Of a DNA stretch of 7,166 nt, positions 5,366 to 7,166 are shown piece after piece. Numbering within the stretch: position 1 is the first letter of the stretch; each line of letters starts with the position of its first letter. Made by a program: the position numbers and the translations under genes. The notes beneath the pieces were generated by a model. The model was not told the origin of the DNA. It saw nothing but the letters and a program-made list of their open reading frames with translations, and searched no databases. The stretch spans positions 1 through 7,166 of the forward strand of contig CAYVFC010000235.1 in NCBI GenBank assembly GCA_964450715.1, given 5' to 3'. The DNA comes from CAYVFC01 sp964450715 (GTDB taxonomy: Bacteria; Myxococcota_A; Polyangia; Polyangiales; JAFGIB01).

Positions 5366-6160
5366 TTACGCCAAACGCTTCAGTCTACGCGCGGCGGCCA
5401 TTCGCACGTGAAGACTGCTATCCAGGGCGGCCACCGCGGCCAGGGTTTCCCGATCGGAAAGCTTTTCCACCGCTGTCTTGCGCACCCATAGCTTGGAGTC
5501 GTGCTTGGCCACGCTCGCGAGCACGTCCCCGTCGAGCAACCTTCGCACCGCGACCTCGCGTACGTCTTCATCCCGATCGCTGACCGCCAGTCGAGACAGC
5601 AGTCTCTGATCCTGTAATCGGACCACCGCGGTTTCTCGTACTGCCGGCGACTGATCGGAGACCGCGATCTCGCCCAGCACGGACTGGTCCAGAAGCTTCT
5701 CGACCGCGGCCTTGCGTACCGTCCAGTCCTCGGCCGTTCGAGAGAGGTCTACCAGCAACCTCTGGTCGTTGATCCGGTCCACCGCTGCTTTACGCACGCG
5801 TCCGTAGCTGTTTGTACTAGCTATCTTATATAGGATTTTTTCGTCTGTTATCCTCTCTGTTGCGGCCTCGCGGACATTGCTGTTGGTATCCGACAACGCC
5901 GCTTCTGCCAGCGCCGCGGCATCGCGCAGCTTGTGAACCGCGTAGAAACGGACCCGCCAGTCCGGAGCGTCCAAAACGACCTTCGCCAGATGCGCTTGGT
6001 TTAGCAGCCTCTCGACTGCCGCCATACGAACCTGCCACTCGCTGTCCGTGACCGCGATGCGCGCGAGCAGCCGCTCGTCGCGCTGCTTTCGAACGGCCCG
6101 TAAGCGAACCTCCTTGTCGGAATGCAAGTACCTCGGTCGAAAAGCGTCGATAAACCCCAT
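5366..6160 (-). CDS. HEAT/LRV-like alpha-solenoid protein, ten 26-residue repeats
   Basis: 264 residues from the ATG at 6158-6160, ending in TAA. The whole protein is a run of repeats: a 28-residue first unit, eight units of exactly 26 residues and a 28-residue last unit. The consensus is xxxLAxIAxxDxxxxVRxAAVxRLxD, with D at position 11, V-R at 16-17 and R-L or K-L at 23-24 nearly invariant. This fits paired-helix repeats akin to PBS-lyase HEAT-like (PF03130) or leucine-rich variant (PF01816) repeats, though 26 residues is slightly off both usual lengths. No catalytic domain, signal peptide or membrane segment is present, so it is probably a cytoplasmic scaffold or binding protein. The start was chosen because the repeat pattern begins there and a G-rich ribosome-binding site precedes it; in-frame starts at ATG 6280 and TTG 6304 would add a non-repeat, poorly protein-like extension. 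It lies 174 nt downstream of the response-regulator gene on the same strand, so co-transcription is possible. Confidence 0.92.
   Translation of the reverse strand: MGFIDAFRPRYLHSDKEVRLRAVRKQRDERLLARIAVTDSEWQVRMAAVERLLNQAHLAKVVLDAPDWRVRFYAVHKLRDAAALAEAALSDTNSNVREAATERITDEKILYKIASTNSYGRVRKAAVDRINDQRLLVDLSRTAEDWTVRKAAVEKLLDQSVLGEIAVSDQSPAVRETAVVRLQDQRLLSRLAVSDRDEDVREVAVRRLLDGDVLASVAKHDSKLWVRKTAVEKLSDRETLAAVAALDSSLHVRMAAARRLKRLA
5369..6160 (-). repeat. Coding tandem repeat, 78-bp period
   Basis: Unit borders on the minus strand: first unit 6160-6077, then 6076-5999, 5998-5921, 5920-5843, 5842-5765, 5764-5687, 5686-5609, 5608-5531, 5530-5453, and last unit 5452-5369. The units match at the protein level but the DNA has diverged, so this is an old amplification without insertions or deletions. 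Confidence 0.9.
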
Positions 6161-6180
6161 GGTCCCCCCCCCTGAAAAAA
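6161..6180 (-). promoter_or_regulatory. G9 homopolymer within the ribosome-binding site of the repeat-protein gene
   Basis: Read on the minus strand there are six T (6180-6175), C, A, then nine G (6172-6164), ACC and the ATG at 6160. AGGGGG at 6173-6168 serves as Shine-Dalgarno with a 7-nt spacer. A tract of nine G is prone to slippage, which would change the spacer or strength of the site. Confidence 0.6.
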
Positions 6181-6259
6181 GCCGGACGAAGCCTATGCCC
6201 AAGCCACCCGACACGCCATCCCGAATACCACCAATCGAGGGTAATTCACTCGACCGTGC

Positions 6260-6278
6260 GATCCGGCGCGGACGGATC
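6260..6278. repeat. Inverted repeat, 6-bp arms, 7-nt loop
   Basis: GATCCG at 6260-6265 pairs perfectly with CGGATC at 6273-6278. It lies between the response-regulator stop and the repeat-protein start. No T-run follows on the minus strand, so it is not a standard terminator; it could be an operator or a transcript hairpin. The arms are short enough to arise by chance. Confidence 0.35.
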
Positions 6279-6334
6279 ATGTGGTAAGAGGCGCCAGCGA
6301 ACAATGGCGGATTGCACCGGCAAAATGGCAGCGG

Positions 6335-7012
6335 TCACTGGTTCTCCAGCACCCACTGTACCGCGTGCCGCACCAGGTCGCTGCCGTCTCTGAGTCGCAG
6401 CTTGTGCCGTATCTTTTCCCGGTGGGACTCGATGGTATGAACGCTCAGGTGGAGCCGCTTGGCGATGGCACTGGTTGCCAACCCCTGGCCGATCAGCTCG
6501 AACACCTCGAGCTCCCGGTTGCTCAGCCTCTGAACGGGATCGGTCGCCGCATCCTTGTCCCTGCCGGCGACCGCCTGCTCGACCAGACGCCGGGTCATCT
6601 CCTCGCTCAGGCAGCGCCGGCCGGCCAGCACGGTGCGGATCGCCTCCAGGAACCTGATCGGAGGCTCGATCTTGTTGAGGTAGCCCAGCGCACCCGCTCG
6701 CAGCGCCCGCTCGGCATAGAGCGATTCATCGTACGAGGTCAGCACCAGCACCTTGATGCGCTCGTCATGCATCCGGATCTCCTTGATCAACTCCAGGCCG
6801 TGGCCGTTCTTCAGCTTGAAATCGATCACCACCAGATCAGGTGTCGTCGTTCTCAGGCAGGCCAGCGCCTCTCTCGCGCCGGACGCCTCTCCGCAGACCA
6901 TCAGGTCGCTTTGAGAAGAAATGTGAGCGCTCAATCCCTCGCGTATCAAGGGGCAGTCGTCGACGATCAGAATCCGTGCCTTTTTGCAGGTGTCGTGCTC
7001 GTCATCTTTCAT
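6335..7012 (-). CDS. Response regulator, NarL/FixJ family (receiver + LuxR-type HTH)
   Basis: 225 residues from the ATG at 7010-7012, the usual size for this family. The receiver domain (about 12-128) has every key residue: acidic pair D18-D19, phospho-acceptor D64 in VVIDFKL, T92 in VLVLTS, Y111 and the conserved K114. A linker of about 30 residues leads to a LuxR-type DNA-binding domain (about 161-225): LSNRELEVFELIGQGLAT, then recognition-helix residues SVHTIESHREKI. It should act as a phosphorylation-controlled, dimeric transcription factor. GGGGGA at 7026-7021 gives an 8-nt spacer to this start; the longer frame from a GTG at 7108 would put an unusual basic stretch before the receiver and is less likely. 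No histidine kinase is visible, so its partner is outside the window or unlinked. The next gene on the strand encodes the solenoid protein. Confidence 0.95.
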   Translation of the reverse strand: MKDDEHDTCKKARILIVDDCPLIREGLSAHISSQSDLMVCGEASGAREALACLRTTTPDLVVIDFKLKNGHGLELIKEIRMHDERIKVLVLTSYDESLYAERALRAGALGYLNKIEPPIRFLEAIRTVLAGRRCLSEEMTRRLVEQAVAGRDKDAATDPVQRLSNRELEVFELIGQGLATSAIAKRLHLSVHTIESHREKIRHKLRLRDGSDLVRHAVQWVLENQ

Positions 7013-7166
7013 GCTCCGATTCCCCCGCTCGGATCCGGATATATCGCTCCGGTAGCGCCCTACCTTTTTGTCTAGTTTATCCTTCCCCGCGGCCCACCAC
7101 CGCACCACCCATTAAGCTAGAGTTTCGCCATTTTTCAGGCGGCGCATAGCAGGTCCTGCAGGCCTT
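7013..7166 (-). promoter_or_regulatory. Upstream region of the response-regulator gene with a possible weak sigma-70 promoter
   Basis: On the minus strand CTGAAA (7138-7133) and CTTAAT (7116-7111) are 16 nt apart and each matches four of six consensus positions of the -35 and -10 boxes. This would give a leader of roughly 90 nt. An imperfect stem, CCGGA at 7035-7039 with TCCGG at 7048-7052, lies in that leader. No gene was recognised in this stretch up to the window edge. Confidence 0.25.

Noticed and set aside
5279..5491. 70-codon ORF starting at ATGA that overlaps the stop of the acidic-protein gene by 4 nt
   Set aside because: The overlap looks like translational coupling, but the product is Arg/Gly-rich with no structure and runs antisense into the 3' end of the repeat-protein gene; no good ribosome-binding site precedes it.
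5366..6160. 78-bp repeats as a CRISPR array or satellite
   Set aside because: The units code for a continuous protein, are contiguous without spacers, and differ in DNA while agreeing in amino-acid pattern.
6175..6190. T6 run on the minus strand as a terminator of the response-regulator gene
   Set aside because: No stable GC stem directly precedes the T-run, and it lies 15-20 nt before the next start codon.
6161..6304. N-terminal extension of the repeat protein from TTG 6304 or ATG 6280
   Set aside because: It adds a Gly/Arg/Ser-rich segment outside the repeat pattern, without a ribosome-binding site, while the ATG at 6160 has one and begins the first repeat.
6281..7075. 264-codon plus-strand ORF opposite the response regulator
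   Set aside because: The response regulator is certain from its active-site and HTH residues; the antisense product is Gln/Leu/Ala/Arg-rich and shows no domain.
7013..7108. N-terminal extension of the response regulator from GTG 7108
   Set aside because: Receiver domains of this family start within about 15 residues of the N-terminus; the ATG at 7012 has a suitable G-rich site and gives the usual length.

Overview
The window is high-GC, gene-dense bacterial DNA. The Gly/Ala/Asp-rich linker of a secreted or lipid-anchored protein, a lipoprotein paired with an outer-membrane barrel, and lone regulators among proteins of unknown function suggest a Gram-negative of the Myxococcota/Bradymonadales type. 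That placement is an inference from style; no rRNA or other marker gene is present. There is no tRNA, CRISPR array, transposase or phage gene. Seven genes account for almost everything, and no gene-free stretch exceeds about 200 bases.

Left part (1-2804), cell envelope: a 5'-truncated secreted protein (+) with a low-complexity linker, a Big_5-like Ig domain and a C-terminal beta domain ends 12 nt from a convergent pair on the minus strand. That pair is a Cys-rich lipoprotein followed by a small outer-membrane beta-barrel, overlapping by 13 nt and so probably translationally coupled.

Middle (3006-5282), plus strand: a PAPS-dependent sulfotransferase of the Sulfotransfer_3 type, then an unrecognised protein with a very acidic, probably disordered N-terminal half carrying two copies of KDxWLxDT and a helical C-terminal domain. 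Just before this gene lies a 15-codon Arg-rich mini-ORF with a good Shine-Dalgarno site, in the same frame and closed by an amber codon.

Right part (5366-7012), minus strand: a NarL/FixJ-type response regulator with no kinase in the window, then 174 nt downstream a 264-residue protein made wholly of HEAT/LRV-like repeats with a strict 26-residue period. The ribosome-binding site of the repeat gene contains nine consecutive G, a candidate phase-variable switch.

Nothing here matches a known complete system. The most notable candidates are the repeat protein with its G9 tract, the acidic twin-motif protein with its mini-ORF, and the lipoprotein/barrel pair. Any link between the acidic protein and the solenoid, which converge tail to tail, is speculative.
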